Source: an uncultured Muribaculaceae bacterium (GTDB lineage Bacteria > Bacteroidota > Bacteroidia > Bacteroidales > Muribaculaceae). From it: a stretch of DNA of 64,000 nt. A program made the position numbers and the translations under genes. Where the stretch lies: contig CAJTJV010000011.1 of assembly GCA_910576775.1 (NCBI GenBank), forward strand, positions 13,467-77,466, written 5' to 3'. Below the pieces are notes generated by a model. It was not told the origin of the DNA. It did not search any database and saw only the letters and a program-made list of their open reading frames with translations. How positions within the stretch are numbered: position 1 is the first letter of the stretch; each line of letters starts with the position of its first letter. Below, piece by piece: positions 34,267 through 41,872 of the stretch.

Positions 34267-34308
34267 AAATATTGGTGGATGAGATACCGTCTCGTCCGCC
34301 AATATTTT
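34267..34308 (+). terminator. Intrinsic terminator of the YjbH-type operon
   Basis: AAATATTGG(T)GGA(T)GAG at 34267-34283 pairs with CTCGTCCGCCAATATTT at 34291-34307, followed by a T-run. It lies 37 bp after the lipoprotein stop. Confidence 0.8.
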
Positions 34309-34331
34309 TTTTGATTTATAGAATTTTATTT

Positions 34332-34928
34332 TTATAAAGTTTCGTCTTGAATACTCTTTAGTTCGTCGCGAAGCTTTTTTACGAGACGGTTTCGGTTCCG
34401 GAATCGTAGATATCCTATTGGGGCGCCGGCAACAAGACCGAGCACGAGACCGTAGAAAATCTGGTCGTGCATTCCGTCGAGGCTTGCCCATAACATCGAA
34501 CAGCATACAGCGAATGCCATGGAGAAGCCTGCGATATTCGTCAATGCGGTTCGTTTAGAGAGAGTCATCGCATTTTTTAGGGCTTCCACGGTAGGCAAGG
34601 AATAGAAATCCATATGACGGATATAAGTGTAGAATGAACCGCTGAGTACTGCCATTATGATGCCGAAAATACCATATATTACGGCTACCCATATAGGGAA
34701 GCCTATTATTATTAACATAGGTGCGAGAACGGGTAGCATAAGCGATACTACAAATGAAAACAGATAGTGTCGGCCTAACGACTGTTTTGTCGTCATCGCT
34801 TTTCCTGTAGCGAGTCGCCGCGCCATCGCTCTGTTGTCGGCATCAAGCGTTGTTGTGTCGAATTTGGCGTGTTTCCAGGATTTTCTGTATTCTTCAAGGT
34901 CTCTCATAGGCTTGTCAGTAGTCTTCAT
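34332..34928 (-). CDS. Membrane protein cotranscribed with ECF sigma factor (putative anti-sigma factor)
   Basis: A 198-aa protein with a soluble N-terminus of about 50 residues and four predicted membrane helices (about 55-75, 78-100, 128-148 and 153-170), then a basic tail. It overlaps the sigma-factor gene by 14 bp, the usual arrangement of sigma/anti-sigma pairs. The N-terminal segment (EYRKSWKHAKFDTTTLDADN) could contact the sigma factor, but no zinc HxxxCxxC anti-sigma motif is present, so the assignment rests on context. Confidence 0.6.
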   Translation of the reverse strand: MKTTDKPMRDLEEYRKSWKHAKFDTTTLDADNRAMARRLATGKAMTTKQSLGRHYLFSFVVSLMLPVLAPMLIIIGFPIWVAVIYGIFGIIMAVLSGSFYTYIRHMDFYSLPTVEALKNAMTLSKRTALTNIAGFSMAFAVCCSMLWASLDGMHDQIFYGLVLGLVAGAPIGYLRFRNRNRLVKKLRDELKSIQDETL

Positions 34929-35427
34929 GAGCCATCTTACTCAGTTTATCTTTAATGCGGTGGATGCGGACAGCGACATTCGACATCGAGATACCTGTGA
35001 TAAGAGCAATCTCATCATAGGTTTTTTCATCGAGCCATAGGCTTATAAGTGCTTTGTCAAGGGCTCCGAGGCGCGAAATCATAGAGTAGAGTTCCCTGCA
35101 TTCCTCAATCATCGTGGCCCCGTCTGTGTTGTCGGCCGGTTCTACAATGATGTTCTCGATGGAGATATCTGCTGTCGGGTTATGGCGCTTCGAGCGGCGG
35201 TGCCATGTTATGCATGTGTTGATAGCTGTGCGGTAAATCCATGTCGATATTTTGGCTTCTCCGCGAAATGTATCGAGTCCCTGCCATATATTCAGTAGGG
35301 TTTCCTGATAAAGATCGTCGAAGCTTGCCGTCTGTGACATATAGAGCATACATACTTTGGCAATCACATCTTTATATTTGTCAGTGATTGCCAGAAAACG
35401 CTCTTCTCTGTCAGTTCTGCTAACCAT
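34915..35427 (-). CDS. ECF-family RNA polymerase sigma factor
   Basis: A 170-aa sigma-70 family protein with only regions 2 and 4. Region 2 (about 15-85) shows 'ASFDDLYQETLLNIWQGLDTFRGE' type sequence split across 34-57 and 'STWIYRTAINTCITWHRR' (about 61-78). Region 4 (about 112-165) has 'WLDEKTYDEIALITGISMSNVAVRIHR', a helix-turn-helix. The start at 35427 (MVSRTD) was preferred; an upstream in-frame ATG adds ten residues with no family match. It is divergent from the htrA-like gene, which it may regulate as an envelope-stress response (inference). Confidence 0.9.
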   Translation of the reverse strand: MVSRTDREERFLAITDKYKDVIAKVCMLYMSQTASFDDLYQETLLNIWQGLDTFRGEAKISTWIYRTAINTCITWHRRSKRHNPTADISIENIIVEPADNTDGATMIEECRELYSMISRLGALDKALISLWLDEKTYDEIALITGISMSNVAVRIHRIKDKLSKMAHEDY

Positions 35428-35548
35428 AACCGATATATTAGACGTTGCGAAATACAAAATATTACACCCGGAGCTTTAAAAGTTATGAATCACGGGTAAT
35501 TTTAATGAAATTAAGTTAATTGAATATCCGCTTTTAATATATTGGACT

Positions 35549-35556
35549 TAAATTTG
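35549..35556 (+). promoter_or_regulatory. -7 element of the HtrA gene
   Basis: TAAATTTG at 35549-35556, leader about 50 nt. No clear TTTG is found 19-21 bp upstream, so an alternative sigma factor may contribute. Confidence 0.5.
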
Positions 35557-35611
35557 CATCAGATAAGTATTGAAATAAAGATTATAAACTTATAAAACCA
35601 CAGCATTGGAA

Positions 35612-37081
35612 ATGAAAAGAATTGTAACAATCGCTTTAGCAATAGGTATGCTTGTCGGTGCCTGCAGCGCAAAGCAGAGTAGCGATAGCAGTATTTCAAG
35701 GACCGATGTTCCGACTGTCGGTTCCGGTCGTTCTATCTCTCAGGATGATTTTGTCCGTGCGGCGGAGGAAACTGTCAACGGTGTAGTGAGTGTTAAAAGC
35801 TATGCCACTCCGCAAAGCGGCCGAGGTGGATATGATATAGACCCTTTCTATGAATTCTTCTTCGGTAATCCTTACGGTAACCGGCGCGAAGAGCCTCGCG
35901 AGCAGCCAAAGCAGCGTCAGCGCGGATTGGGTTCGGGTGTGATTATCTCCAAAGACGGATACATTGTCACAAACAATCATGTAATAGCCGATGCCGAGCG
36001 CCTTGAGGTTACTCTCAATGATAACCGTAATTTTGAAGCTACCGTTATCGGGGCAGACCCTACTACAGATCTGGCGCTTATCAAAATCGACGCTCCTGAT
36101 CTTCATGTCATTCCTATGGGAGATTCCGAGAATCTTCACGTCGGCGAATGGGTGCTTGCCGTCGGCAATCCCTTCGGTTTTACCTCTACCGTTACCTCCG
36201 GTATCATCAGTGCCAAGGCACGTAATATCTCCAACATGACCGGAGCGCCATCGCAGGGGATTGAATCCTACATTCAGACAGATGCAGCCGTAAATCAGGG
36301 TAATTCCGGTGGTGCGCTTGTAAATCTTGCCGGGGAGCTTGTCGGTATCAACACCGCTATTTATTCCCAGACCGGAGCATATGCAGGCTGTTCATTCGCT
36401 ATTCCGACATCAATAGTCCAGAAAGTTGTAGGAGACCTTCGCAACTACGGAACTGTGCAGCGTGCTTTCCTCGGTATCCGTTTCCGTGAGCTTACTCCCG
36501 AGTTTATTGCAGAGGAGAAACTTCAAGGGCCGACAGCCGGTATTTATGTAGCTTCGGTCGAGGAACGTTCCGCGGCACTCGAGGCCGGTCTTCTTGAAGG
36601 AGATATTATTGTAGCCATCAACGGACGTCCCACGCGTTCTACAGCCGAGATGCAGGAAGCGATCACTCGTTTCAGCCCCGGCGATACCATCGAGATAGAA
36701 TATTACAGGGACGGAAAACGTCAGAATACACAGGCAAAGCTCCGTAACAGCCGTGGCGAGACCGGAATCACAAAGGCTTCCGACGGCAACGAGCTCGGCG
36801 CTACTCTCAAATCTCTTGACAAAGATACTGCACGTCGCCTGCAGATCCGTGGCGGGGTCGTGGTTGAGAAAGTGGGAGACGGACGCTTTCATAAGGCCGG
36901 TATCCGCAAGGATTTTATTATTCTTGGCGTAAACGGCAAGCGTGTGAGCACTCCCGATGAATTCAATGCAATCTATAAATCTATCGCATCATCCGATGCA
37001 GGACAAGACAAAGTGTTGTTTCTCTCCGGTATATATCCCAGCGGCAAGACGGCATATTACGCAGTGCCTCTTGATGACTGA
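35612..37081 (+). CDS. HtrA/DegP-family periplasmic serine protease lipoprotein
   Basis: A 489-aa protein, apparently lipid-anchored (lipobox LVGAC, Cys18), of the HtrA protease/chaperone family that degrades misfolded envelope proteins. The catalytic triad is His123 (NNHVIA), Asp153 (TTDLALIKID) and Ser232 (GNSGGAL). Two PDZ domains follow at about 285-370 and 390-485. Before the protease domain there is a Gly/Arg/Gln-rich linker (about 60-100). The ATG at 35612 starts the signal peptide; a TTG two codons upstream is not needed. It is divergent from the ECF sigma operon. Confidence 0.93.
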   Translation: MKRIVTIALAIGMLVGACSAKQSSDSSISRTDVPTVGSGRSISQDDFVRAAEETVNGVVSVKSYATPQSGRGGYDIDPFYEFFFGNPYGNRREEPREQPKQRQRGLGSGVIISKDGYIVTNNHVIADAERLEVTLNDNRNFEATVIGADPTTDLALIKIDAPDLHVIPMGDSENLHVGEWVLAVGNPFGFTSTVTSGIISAKARNISNMTGAPSQGIESYIQTDAAVNQGNSGGALVNLAGELVGINTAIYSQTGAYAGCSFAIPTSIVQKVVGDLRNYGTVQRAFLGIRFRELTPEFIAEEKLQGPTAGIYVASVEERSAALEAGLLEGDIIVAINGRPTRSTAEMQEAITRFSPGDTIEIEYYRDGKRQNTQAKLRNSRGETGITKASDGNELGATLKSLDKDTARRLQIRGGVVVEKVGDGRFHKAGIRKDFIILGVNGKRVSTPDEFNAIYKSIASSDAGQDKVLFLSGIYPSGKTAYYAVPLDD

Positions 37082-37110
37082 GATTATTTAGAGTAATTGA
37101 TATATGGTGT

Positions 37111-37156
37111 TTTGGCAATGATATGCGTTGCGGAGGCGAATCATACCATTGCCAAA
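37111..37156. other. 15-bp inverted repeat between htrA and ytxH
   Basis: TTTGGCAATGATATG (37111-37125) and CATACCATTGCCAAA (37142-37156) pair with a single mismatch around a 16-nt loop. There is no T-run on either strand. It could be a terminator of htrA without a U-tract or an operator just upstream of the ytxH promoter. Confidence 0.5.
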
Positions 37157-37160
37157 ATTG

Positions 37161-37190
37161 TTGCATGAGCGTAAACTTTTATTATCTTTG
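37161..37190 (+). promoter_or_regulatory. Promoter of the YtxH-holin operon
   Basis: TTG (37161-37163), 19-bp spacer and TATCTTTG (37183-37190). The leader is about 55 nt. Confidence 0.7.
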
Positions 37191-37252
37191 CAGTGTTGTT
37201 AATGAAGTAAAGCATAAATAATAACTAACTCCTAGTAAAACTACATAGAATT

Positions 37253-37456
37253 ATGAAAGGATTTCCCATCGTAATCGCAGCATTAGGCGGAGCTTTAGTA
37301 GGTGCAGCCGCCGCTCTCCTTCTTGCACCCCGTACCGGCAGTGAGACCCGTGACGCTATAAAAGATTTCATCCGTTCCCATATTCCGGGTATTAAAGATA
37401 AGGAGCTTGAAAGCCTGGCAGATCAGATTGCCGAGGAAATAAAGGAAGTAAAATAA
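37253..37456 (+). CDS. YtxH domain-containing small membrane protein
   Basis: A 67-aa protein with one N-terminal glycine/alanine-rich membrane helix (about 4-25, ALGGALVGAAAALLLAP) followed by 'RTGSETRDAIKDFI', the YtxH signature. The rest is an acidic amphipathic helix. YtxH proteins are associated with general stress in Gram-positives and are common in Bacteroidota, without a known biochemical function. It is the first of two tandem paralogues, 16 bp apart. Confidence 0.8.
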   Translation: MKGFPIVIAALGGALVGAAAALLLAPRTGSETRDAIKDFIRSHIPGIKDKELESLADQIAEEIKEVK

Positions 37457-37472
37457 TAAACGACAGACTCTA

Positions 37473-37670
37473 ATGAAAGGATTTGCAACGTTTCTTCTCG
37501 GCGCGGCCATCGGCGCTGCCGCAACAGCTCTCTTCACACCCGTTACCGGAGAGGAACTCCGCGCACGAATTCGTGTGATTCTTCAGAAAAAAGGTATTAT
37601 CGCCGCTGACGAAATCGATGATCTCGTCGAGATGATTGCCACACAGGTAGAAGAAAAAAATCAGGATTAA
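37473..37670 (+). CDS. YtxH-like small membrane protein, second paralogue
   Basis: A 65-aa protein with the same plan as the preceding gene: MKGF start, a Gly/Ala helix (FLLGAAIGAAATALFTP), 'TGEELRARI' and an acidic helical tail. The two proteins share the start and the 'P.TG.E.R..I' core and probably arose by duplication. It may form a helical scaffold in the inner membrane. Confidence 0.75.
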   Translation: MKGFATFLLGAAIGAAATALFTPVTGEELRARIRVILQKKGIIAADEIDDLVEMIATQVEEKNQD

Positions 37671-37699
37671 GGCTTCGACCCGGCCAAACGACTAATTCA

Positions 37700-37735
37700 C
37701 CTTCCGGACGGGAATGCTTTTCCTCGCCCGGAAGG
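37700..37735. other. Intercistronic hairpin between ytxH2 and the holin-like gene
   Basis: CCTTCCGG (37700-37707) pairs with CCGGAAGG (37728-37735) with a short extension inside. There is no T-run, so it may be an RNA stability or processing element rather than a terminator. Confidence 0.35.
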
Positions 37736-37752
37736 AATATATAATTCACACT

Positions 37753-38136
37753 ATGCCTCAAACCGACCAGCCGAGCGGCATGAATCTGCTGCTCCGAACA
37801 ATCAGCGAATACCTCAAACTGTTGGTTGAGGACGCACGCCTCAATGCGGCAGAGAAGCTGACAAAGCTATTGTCTGTCTGTGTACTTTTTGTGCTTCTTA
37901 CTATGCTTATAACGGTTGCGATGCTTTTTCTCACCATCGCAGTGAGTCTCGCCCTATCTGCCGCCATAAGTCCTCTATGGGCTTTCATTATAGTGACAGC
38001 GTTTTATGCGTTACTTATCGTGTTGGTTGTAACCTGTCGTCGTAGTCTTATAGAGAATCCTATAGCCCGTTTTATCACAGCCCTTATCGTAAAAGAGCCC
38101 TGTGAACAGAAACCAATGCCAGAGAACAATGATTAA
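37753..38136 (+). CDS. DUF1469/phage holin superfamily membrane protein
   Basis: A 127-aa membrane protein with a short N-terminal amphipathic region ('LLVEDARLNAAEKLTKLL', about 22-39) followed by two hydrophobic helices (about 42-66 and 72-96). This plan matches the DUF1469 (Actinobacterial phage holin/YqjE-like) family often found next to YtxH or DUF883 genes. The start at 37753 begins right after the intercistronic hairpin. It is unlikely to be a true phage holin because no phage genes are near. Confidence 0.72.
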   Translation: MPQTDQPSGMNLLLRTISEYLKLLVEDARLNAAEKLTKLLSVCVLFVLLTMLITVAMLFLTIAVSLALSAAISPLWAFIIVTAFYALLIVLVVTCRRSLIENPIARFITALIVKEPCEQKPMPENND

Positions 38137-38410
38137 TCTGCCGCCATACCCTCAGAATTCCACTCCTGACTGGGGCGGAATGACGCTTCAGGAAATCCAA
38201 ATGCGTAGAACCCTCCTTGCGGCGCGCATGGAGATTAAAAAATTCCAGATGGCATCGCAGCTCAAGGCCATGAAATCCAAAGCTCCTGTTTTCGGGGGAC
38301 CGAACTCTTTGTTCTCCCGTCTCAGCGGTGCGTTTACTCTTGCCGAATACGGGCTTTTTGCTATAAAGATATTCCGATTGGTGTCGCCGATGTTTAGGGG
38401 ACGAAAATAA
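38129..38410 (+). CDS. Hypothetical small protein of the YtxH-DUF1469 operon
   Basis: A 93-aa basic protein. Residues about 18-50 form a basic amphipathic helix (MTLQEIQMRRTLLAARMEIKK), and a hydrophobic stretch follows at about 68-85 (FTLAEYGLFAIKIFRLV). It overlaps the DUF1469 gene by 8 bp. The ATG at 38129 was chosen over an upstream GTG that would deepen the overlap. Proteins of this size and pattern often complete YqjD/YqjE/YqjK-type trios (inference); no family could be assigned with confidence. Confidence 0.6.
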   Translation: MINLPPYPQNSTPDWGGMTLQEIQMRRTLLAARMEIKKFQMASQLKAMKSKAPVFGGPNSLFSRLSGAFTLAEYGLFAIKIFRLVSPMFRGRK

Positions 38411-38432
38411 TATGGTCGAGAGGGCAAAAAAA

Positions 38433-38464
38433 TTTGCAGAGTAAATAAATAATGCCTAAATTTG
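38433..38464 (+). promoter_or_regulatory. Promoter of rpmH
   Basis: TTTG (38433-38436), 20-bp spacer and TAAATTTG (38457-38464). The leader is about 40 nt. Confidence 0.75.
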
Positions 38465-38507
38465 CACTCCGAAACGTACGATAATAATCTGAAAATCACA
38501 TAAGGCA

Positions 38508-38663
38508 ATGAAAAGAACATTCCAACCTTCTAACCGTAAAAGAGTTAACAAACACGGTTTCCGTGAAAGAATGGCAACTCCCAATGGCCGCAAAGTGCTT
38601 GCACGCCGCCGCGCCAAAGGACGTGCTTCCCTCACCGTTTCCGATCATCTCGGAGGTAAATAA
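38508..38663 (+). CDS. rpmH: 50S ribosomal protein L34
   Basis: A short gene of 51 codons, easily missed because of its size. The product starts MKRTFQPSNRKRVNKHGF, continues RERMATPNGRKVLARRR and ends LGGK, the universal L34 pattern, with a Bacteroidota C-terminal extension after the core. It is highly basic and binds 23S rRNA in the large subunit. It has a consensus promoter upstream and a terminator 22 bp after the stop, so it is monocistronic. The usual partners rnpA, yidC and dnaA are absent. Confidence 0.97.
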   Translation: MKRTFQPSNRKRVNKHGFRERMATPNGRKVLARRRAKGRASLTVSDHLGGK

Positions 38664-38685
38664 TAAGGGGTCTCTAAAAAAGTAC

Positions 38686-38709
38686 AAGCCGCAGAAGCGG
38701 CTTTTTTTG
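38686..38709 (+). terminator. Intrinsic terminator of rpmH
   Basis: AAGCCGC (38686-38692), AGAA tetraloop, GCGGCTT (38697-38703) and a T-run. Confidence 0.9.
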
Positions 38710-38863
38710 TGTCCGGTCGATTATAAACATAAAGCACACTGTGCGTTCAAGCTGCCGGACGCGGCAATTATATGAAAAGCGGCTCTGCTTTCTTCCGCCC
38801 GCTAAAAGGCTCTGCTGCTTTATTTTTTGACATCGATAAATAACTAATCCGTCTTCCGGAAAC

Positions 38864-38897
38864 AAAAAAACTGCACGGAGTAAGCTCCGGCAGTTTT
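38864..38897. terminator. Bidirectional terminator before the DUF4855 gene 3' end
   Basis: An A-run plus CTGC-A-CGGAG, TAAG loop, CTCCG-GCAG plus a T-run. It can end minus-strand transcription of the DUF4855 gene (stop 38921). Confidence 0.85.
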
Positions 38898-38920
38898 TTT
38901 TAGTCTCTATGTATGTCATG

Positions 38921-40039
38921 TTATTTCCCAAGCTTGATTTTGCGCCTGTTTACAATATGCCGGGCGAGGCGATCCATGATTGCCTGATTCTCCGGGGACG
39001 GGTGCTCTACCATGTCGGTGAACAAATGATATCCGGTATAATATGAGACAGGTGCTTTTTCGAAAACTCCTCGGCGCTCGAATACATCAAGGTATTTCAA
39101 CATGCGGTCGCGATAGCTGTCGGGGTCCTGACTGAGTGCTTTTTCGTCGGTCTCGAACTGTACGCCCATGTTGTATGCAAGAGCGAGGTCTATGGCTTCA
39201 TCAAGTCGCGAATCGGGAACGTCCCTGCTGAAGAAATGATTCGGCTGTTGGTAGGCGATGTCGAATCCGAGGCTTTTCCAACGTTTTGTTCCAGGGGCGT
39301 TGTAATAAGGAATCCATATAAATTCGAGGCCTTTACCGTGGATGTAGTCTTTAATCTCTCTGGGGAAATCGTTGGTATGCACCATGTCTTCGTCAATCCA
39401 ATATATTCCGTAAAGCTCGAGGTTCTCATATCCTGCGGCTGCAAAACGTTCCGTCAGTTGGTTTATGAACCATCTCATGGCAGTCTTCTGGTCTTCGGTA
39501 TTGTTGAAATCAAGCTTTACACCGTCAAGTTCGCCCCAGTCGGTCTGGCCGCTGAATGGCACTACTGCAGTGAGTGCGACCTTATGTTTAAATCCCGGGT
39601 CTCCAATCAATGCCTTCTTTTGTCTGATTACTGTGTTTAGAGCGTCGAGCGATTTATTTTTTTCAAACAGGCGGTCGAGATACCATTCCCATATATCTTT
39701 GGTGGCGTTGATGGTGTCATATCCTGGAGAGAGCTGCACGCCGCGGCCATCCTTGAATTCGAGGAACAGGAAACCGTCAAAGAGCCAATCCTCGTTACCG
39801 TTGGCGAATTTATGGGTTACGTATGGTGCAATCTGTTGTTCGTTCCAGTCAATACGATGCATGCCGCCTTGGAATATAAGTGCCAGATCACGCACCTTGC
39901 CTATCTGAGCGAAGGCAGAGTCTGCCACTGCGGTGGAGTCAATCTGTTTTGTGCTTTCCGAACCATTGCCATCGCCGCCACAGGAAATGAGAGAAGAGAC
40001 GGCGATTGCCATTGCAAGGATTAATATGTTTTTTTTCAT
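38921..40039 (-). CDS. DUF4855 domain lipoprotein
   Basis: A 372-aa lipoprotein (lipobox SLISC, Cys20) with a Ser/Thr-rich spacer and a DUF4855 domain over about 50-365. Conserved-looking blocks are 'NEDWLFDGFLFLEFKDGRG' (about 81-99), 'ALTAVVPFSGQTDWGELDG' (about 155-173), 'LYGIYWIDEDMV' (about 208) and 'FIWIPYYNAPGTKRWKSLGFD' split over 234-254. The pattern of acidic residues at strand ends resembles a TIM-barrel glycosidase, and DUF4855 proteins occur in Bacteroidota glycan loci, but no catalytic assignment is established. It is divergent from the alpha-amylase gene. Confidence 0.8.
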   Translation of the reverse strand: MKKNILILAMAIAVSSLISCGGDGNGSESTKQIDSTAVADSAFAQIGKVRDLALIFQGGMHRIDWNEQQIAPYVTHKFANGNEDWLFDGFLFLEFKDGRGVQLSPGYDTINATKDIWEWYLDRLFEKNKSLDALNTVIRQKKALIGDPGFKHKVALTAVVPFSGQTDWGELDGVKLDFNNTEDQKTAMRWFINQLTERFAAAGYENLELYGIYWIDEDMVHTNDFPREIKDYIHGKGLEFIWIPYYNAPGTKRWKSLGFDIAYQQPNHFFSRDVPDSRLDEAIDLALAYNMGVQFETDEKALSQDPDSYRDRMLKYLDVFERRGVFEKAPVSYYTGYHLFTDMVEHPSPENQAIMDRLARHIVNRRKIKLGK

Positions 40040-40061
40040 AGTTTTATGGTAAGATTGCTTA

Positions 40062-40069
40062 CAAAATTA
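40062..40069 (-). promoter_or_regulatory. -7 element of the DUF4855 gene
   Basis: TAATTTTG on the minus strand (40069-40062), with a TTTCG at about 40093-40089. The leader is about 15-20 nt. Confidence 0.55.
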
Positions 40070-40162
40070 CGGATTAATTTCTATAAATCGAAATAAAAAT
40101 TTAATAATATGAAACAAAGAAGGAAACAAAGTGCTGAAATATGCTTATTAACAGAAAAAATA

Positions 40163-40194
40163 TTGCAGTTGGAATTATATATTTTGTATCTTTG
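40163..40194 (+). promoter_or_regulatory. Promoter of the alpha-amylase gene
   Basis: TTG (40163-40165), 21-bp spacer and TATCTTTG (40187-40194). The leader is about 80 nt. Confidence 0.65.
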
Positions 40195-40282
40195 CATCGG
40201 AAAGAATACGGATGACCGTATTTTTGTGAGTCGAAACGTTGTATTATAGATAACCGAAATTTTCATCTTAAACACAAAGCAC

Positions 40283-41710
40283 ATGATAAAACTAAAAACA
40301 TCTTTTGCGGCTGTGAGTCTGACAGTTGCAACATTGCCTATGTTAGCTGCGGAACGTCCGGTCGGAGCGCAGGACGAGGTGATTCTGCATGCCTGGTCGT
40401 GGAGCCTTGATACTATCGCTTCCAATATGAAAAAAATTGCCGAATCGGGCTATAATTATGTACAGACCTCGCCTGTACAGGCTTGTTTTGTCGGTGATGG
40501 AGGCGGCCGTGCACTCTATAGCCAGAAGGGCGACAGTGTAATGGGCAAGTGGTACTACTACTATCAGCCTACCGACTGGACTATAGGCAATTATATGCTC
40601 GGTACCCGCGACGATTTCAAAGCGATGTGTGACAGTGCGTATAAATATGGCGTAAAAGTTATTGTTGATGTGCTGCCTAACCATACAGCTGTAGAGCATA
40701 CCGCAGTGCTCCCCGGTCTCGACAATGCTGTAGGTGGCCATGAGAATCTTTTCCATGCCAATGGCTTTACTCCAATCCGGGATTATAACGACCGTCTTGA
40801 GTGTACGACGGGCGAAATGGGCGGTCTTCCAGATGTAAATACTGAGAATCCTGATTTTCAGTATTATTATCTCCAGTATGTCAATGATCTTATCAATCTT
40901 GGAGCAAGAGGATTCCGCTACGATACTGCCAAGCACATAGGTCTTCCGTCAGATCCGCTCGATCCCAAAGCCAAGGTTAATAATTTCTGGGATGTGGCAA
41001 CCGGTCGCGAGGGTGTAAAAGGTCTTTCTCTGCTGATGCCTGACAGTCTGTTCATATATGGAGAGGTGCTTCAGGACCGCAATGTGAAGGAAACGGAATA
41101 CGACGACTATATGGATCTTACTGCAAGCTCTTATGGGCACGCACTCCGACAGGTTCTCGAGGCCGAGGATGTCACAGTCGACGATCTCTCCGACTGGCAC
41201 CATCCGTCGGCTCCGGGGCATCTTGTTACATGGGTGGAAAGCCACGATACATACTGCAATGCGCATGAATCTGCTGATCTTACTGATGAACAGATCCGTG
41301 CCGCATGGGTTTTCCTTACCTCTCGAGCTTCCGGTCGTCCTCTTTTTTTCAGTCGTCCGGAGGGAAGCTCACGGAGTAATTACTGGGGTACGAACCGCAT
41401 CGGAAACAAAGGCAATGACGAGTTTTTTCACCCTGCCGTAGTAGCAGTGAATAAATTCCGGCATGAGATGTCGGGGCAGCCTGAAACATTGGTTTTCGGT
41501 GATAACAAGGCCTTGGCAATGGTCGAGCGTGGTGACAAAGGTGCTGTTCTGGTGAACTTTTCGCAGAAGAATCAGAAAGTGAAGATTCCCTGTTCTCTGC
41601 CTGACGGCGAATATCCCGATGCTGTCAGCGGCCTGCGATTCAAAGTCGCCAAGGGCATACTTACCGGAAAAGCCGAAGCTCTCGGAACTTACATATTCTA
41701 TGCCAAGTAG
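40283..41710 (+). CDS. GH13 alpha-amylase, exported
   Basis: A 475-aa exported alpha-amylase (signal peptide 1-22, cleavage near MLAA). The GH13 regions are in order: region I 'VDVLPNHT' (about 128), region II 'GFRYDTAKH' with nucleophile Asp214, region III 'IYGEVLQ' with acid/base Glu261, and region IV 'VESHDTY' with Asp322. The C-terminal beta domain (about 385-475) ends in 'LGTYIFYAK'. It should cut internal alpha-1,4 bonds in starch or glycogen in the periplasm. It has no carbohydrate-binding module or lipobox. The amylomaltase gene 162 bp downstream would rework the released maltodextrins. Confidence 0.94.
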   Translation: MIKLKTSFAAVSLTVATLPMLAAERPVGAQDEVILHAWSWSLDTIASNMKKIAESGYNYVQTSPVQACFVGDGGGRALYSQKGDSVMGKWYYYYQPTDWTIGNYMLGTRDDFKAMCDSAYKYGVKVIVDVLPNHTAVEHTAVLPGLDNAVGGHENLFHANGFTPIRDYNDRLECTTGEMGGLPDVNTENPDFQYYYLQYVNDLINLGARGFRYDTAKHIGLPSDPLDPKAKVNNFWDVATGREGVKGLSLLMPDSLFIYGEVLQDRNVKETEYDDYMDLTASSYGHALRQVLEAEDVTVDDLSDWHHPSAPGHLVTWVESHDTYCNAHESADLTDEQIRAAWVFLTSRASGRPLFFSRPEGSSRSNYWGTNRIGNKGNDEFFHPAVVAVNKFRHEMSGQPETLVFGDNKALAMVERGDKGAVLVNFSQKNQKVKIPCSLPDGEYPDAVSGLRFKVAKGILTGKAEALGTYIFYAK

Positions 41711-41794
41711 ACTGAAATCGTTCACAGAAGCTTCATGGCAATGGTTTTTGAGCATATTTAATAATAAAAATGATTCAGATCGGCGGAATTTAGC

Positions 41795-41802
41795 TATTTT
41801 TG
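41795..41802 (+). promoter_or_regulatory. -7 element of the amylomaltase gene
   Basis: TATTTTTG at 41795-41802 with no clear -33 partner; leader about 65 nt. Confidence 0.5.
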
Positions 41803-41872
41803 TAAAATAAAAATTCCGGTAGTCGCAACGCCGGGTTTTACATTGACTTTTCATACAAATACGACACTCTAT

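Noticed and set aside
37753..38136. Prophage holin
   Set aside because: The DUF1469 protein sits with YtxH genes and no lysis or phage gene is near; a housekeeping membrane role is more likely.
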